A DNA stretch of 58,795 nt from Candidatus Gottesmanbacteria bacterium RIFCSPLOWO2_01_FULL_39_12b (GTDB lineage Bacteria > Patescibacteriota > Microgenomatia > 2-02-FULL-39-11): contig MFJR01000013.1 in assembly GCA_001780955.1 (NCBI GenBank), forward strand, positions 34,506 to 93,300. Reading direction: 5' to 3'. The position numbers and the translations under genes are program-made. The notes under the pieces were generated by a model. It was not told where the DNA came from. It searched no databases and saw only the letters and a list, made by a program, of their open reading frames with translations. Below are positions 57,582-58,795 of this stretch, piece by piece. The stretch's first letter is position 1; each line of letters opens with the position of its first letter.

Positions 57582-57652
57582 AAGACAACATTAGCATATT
57601 CTTGTCCTATTTGCAAGACGATTTACGGGATACTAACGCAGGAGGTATAGAG

Positions 57653-58633
57653 TTAAAACCTGAACCAACTTTTGACTGAGTTGATTAAGTTATCAAAACT
57701 TGACGTATTCGCACCCGGAACACAAGCACATAGATTTCCTGTTGTAAATTTACAAGTACACGTTCCACCTGTAATTCCTACGACTGTGCCTGGTGGCTTA
57801 CCAAGACAACCGGCAGAGGTTGGAGATGATGTTGAACAAAGTTGAGGTGGATTAGTTTGCGGTTGATTTTGCGCCACTCCTCCTGCAACTCCTTGATCAC
57901 TACTACCACCCGCACTTCCTCCAGAACCATTTTGTTGTTGTTGACCTTGGTTTTGGTTTTGCTGCTGACCTTGATTATTAGCATCATTTGTTTGTGAATA
58001 ATCATAAGCAGCGCAACCTGGCCTTTTATCAATCTTATACTGTTTTCCGTTCGGATATTTACAACTTGCCGGTCCAGAATTGGCTGAATCAGATCCATTG
58101 TCACAAGAACACGTTGGGCAGTCAATTCCGCATTTTAAACTTGGATCTGTACATGTTTGATTCACTGCCTCTAAGCATCCTAATTTTGCTGGATCAACAA
58201 CACATTTTCCTTGACAAACCTGCTGTGTACTAGTACCAACATCATTATCATAACTTATTGGTATTGAAGGTCTACAACCAGAAGGACACACCGCAACACA
58301 TTTCGCCCCACTATCACATAGGTGTCTATTGTAATATGTTCCACTTGCATCAGTCCAACTTGAACAAGTATAACATGCATGAGAAGAGCATATCGCAGGA
58401 TCATCCTTGTTACAAGCGGCACCATACCCTGGTGGTGGTTGGGTAAGCGGCTTCAAAGCGCTTCCGCCCCATATCCCTAATCGAGAAGCAGCCCTGGGTT
58501 CGTTGCCGAGATTTTGCGTCAGAAGGGCGTAAACAGTTACGGGAAGGGAGGCGATGATAAAAAGAAACAGGAAATATTTTCTAAAAAAATATCTAAAATT
58601 GCCTCCAGATTTTTTTGCGGGTTTTTGCGCCAT
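57653..58633 (-). CDS. Secreted Cys-rich protein with Gln/Asn-rich linker
   Basis: A 326-aa protein. The N-terminus is basic (KPAKKSGGNFRYFFRKYF), followed by a hydrophobic helix (LFLFIIASLPVTVYALLT), so it is exported or anchored. The next 150 residues hold about 20 Cys in short-spaced groups (CYTCSSWTD, CVAVCPSGC, CGIDCPTCSC). Residues about 215-245 are Gln/Asn-rich (NNQGQQQNQNQGQQQ), and a second Cys group ends the protein (CTCKFTTGNLCACVPG). Family not recognised. It has a promoter like that of the giant secreted protein. Confidence 0.75.
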   Translation of the reverse strand: MAQKPAKKSGGNFRYFFRKYFLFLFIIASLPVTVYALLTQNLGNEPRAASRLGIWGGSALKPLTQPPPGYGAACNKDDPAICSSHACYTCSSWTDASGTYYNRHLCDSGAKCVAVCPSGCRPSIPISYDNDVGTSTQQVCQGKCVVDPAKLGCLEAVNQTCTDPSLKCGIDCPTCSCDNGSDSANSGPASCKYPNGKQYKIDKRPGCAAYDYSQTNDANNQGQQQNQNQGQQQQNGSGGSAGGSSDQGVAGGVAQNQPQTNPPQLCSTSSPTSAGCLGKPPGTVVGITGGTCTCKFTTGNLCACVPGANTSSFDNLINSVKSWFRF

Positions 58634-58656
58634 ATAATTAAAACCTGTCTTATACC

Positions 58657-58685
58657 AGTAAAATACATTTATGACTGGTTGTCAA
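58657..58685 (-). promoter_or_regulatory. Promoter of the Cys-rich secreted protein gene
   Basis: Minus strand: TTGACA (58680-58685), a 17-bp spacer and TTTACT (58657-58662). CCTCTTGACAACC is shared with the promoter at 11742-11771. I see no gene between here and the window end (58686-58795). Confidence 0.5.
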
Positions 58686-58795
58686 GAGGAATTTGACAAA
58701 ATACTGTAGGGAGGTCAGCACATAGTATACAGTTTTCCGGTGTCCAGAGATTTGTAAACTACAGAAACAGGTGTTTAAAACTCTTCGGCCAGGAA

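Noticed and set aside
1-58795. Recoded UGA (code 25) as in Gracilibacteria
   Set aside because: TGA ends many well-formed genes (735, 5189, 36905 and others), with overlapping ATGA couplings; standard bacterial code fits.

Overview
The window looks like part of a Candidate Phyla Radiation (Patescibacteria) genome, most likely a Microgenomates-type lineage. The reasons are the AT-rich, very compact layout, the many multi-membrane-spanning GT-C-like glycosyltransferases, a type IV-type prepilin, and the density of short palindromic repeats inside genes. TGA is used as a stop, so this is not the code-25 Gracilibacteria/Absconditabacteria group. The taxonomic call is inference; there is no rRNA or ribosomal protein gene here, and I saw no tRNA or CRISPR array.

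Layout. (1) 1-6.7 kb: an array of repetitive phage-tail- or adhesin-like proteins, some broken, with REP hairpins and a REP-associated tyrosine transposase (RAYT). (2) 6.7-11.9 kb: a Tat export locus (four small TatA-type proteins, TatC, a PrsW-like protease) and a giant secreted protein. (3) 11.9-15.5 kb: a degenerate Fic/winged-helix regulator, a prepilin and an O-antigen-ligase-like TPR protein. (4) 15.5-49.9 kb: a large surface-glycan region with 13 GT-C-like membrane proteins, five GT2 transferases, and sugar-modifying enzymes (epimerase, DegT aminotransferase, GNAT, hexapeptide acyltransferase, acyltransferase-3, SGNH hydrolase, methyltransferase, a 3-hydroxyacyl-CoA dehydrogenase homologue), plus one VapBC toxin-antitoxin pair. 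(5) 49.9-52 kb: a PaaX/Cas2-like regulator bracketed by two matching palindromes, a frameshifted hypothetical gene and a zinc-ribbon protein. (6) 52-57.6 kb: de novo NAD synthesis (nadB, nadA, nadC), a Nudix-fold regulator resembling NrtR and an AAA/DUF4143 ATPase. (7) The end: a Cys-rich secreted protein.

How the genes fit together. GT2 enzymes probably load sugars on lipid carriers; GT-C enzymes transfer them outside the membrane; the O-antigen-ligase-like protein and acyl/SGNH enzymes finish or decorate the polymer. The Tat system and prepilin serve the same cell surface.

The most striking signal is that at least 20 palindromic or short tandem elements, in several sequence families, lie in frame inside otherwise intact genes. 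They include a REPIN of the RAYT family inside an aminotransferase, MITE-like elements with TGTCATT ends, and a 36-bp hairpin family with compensatory base changes. They resemble in behaviour the protein-coding palindromic elements of Rickettsia. Four promoters also place the -10 box exactly 6 nt before the ATG, indicating leaderless transcripts.
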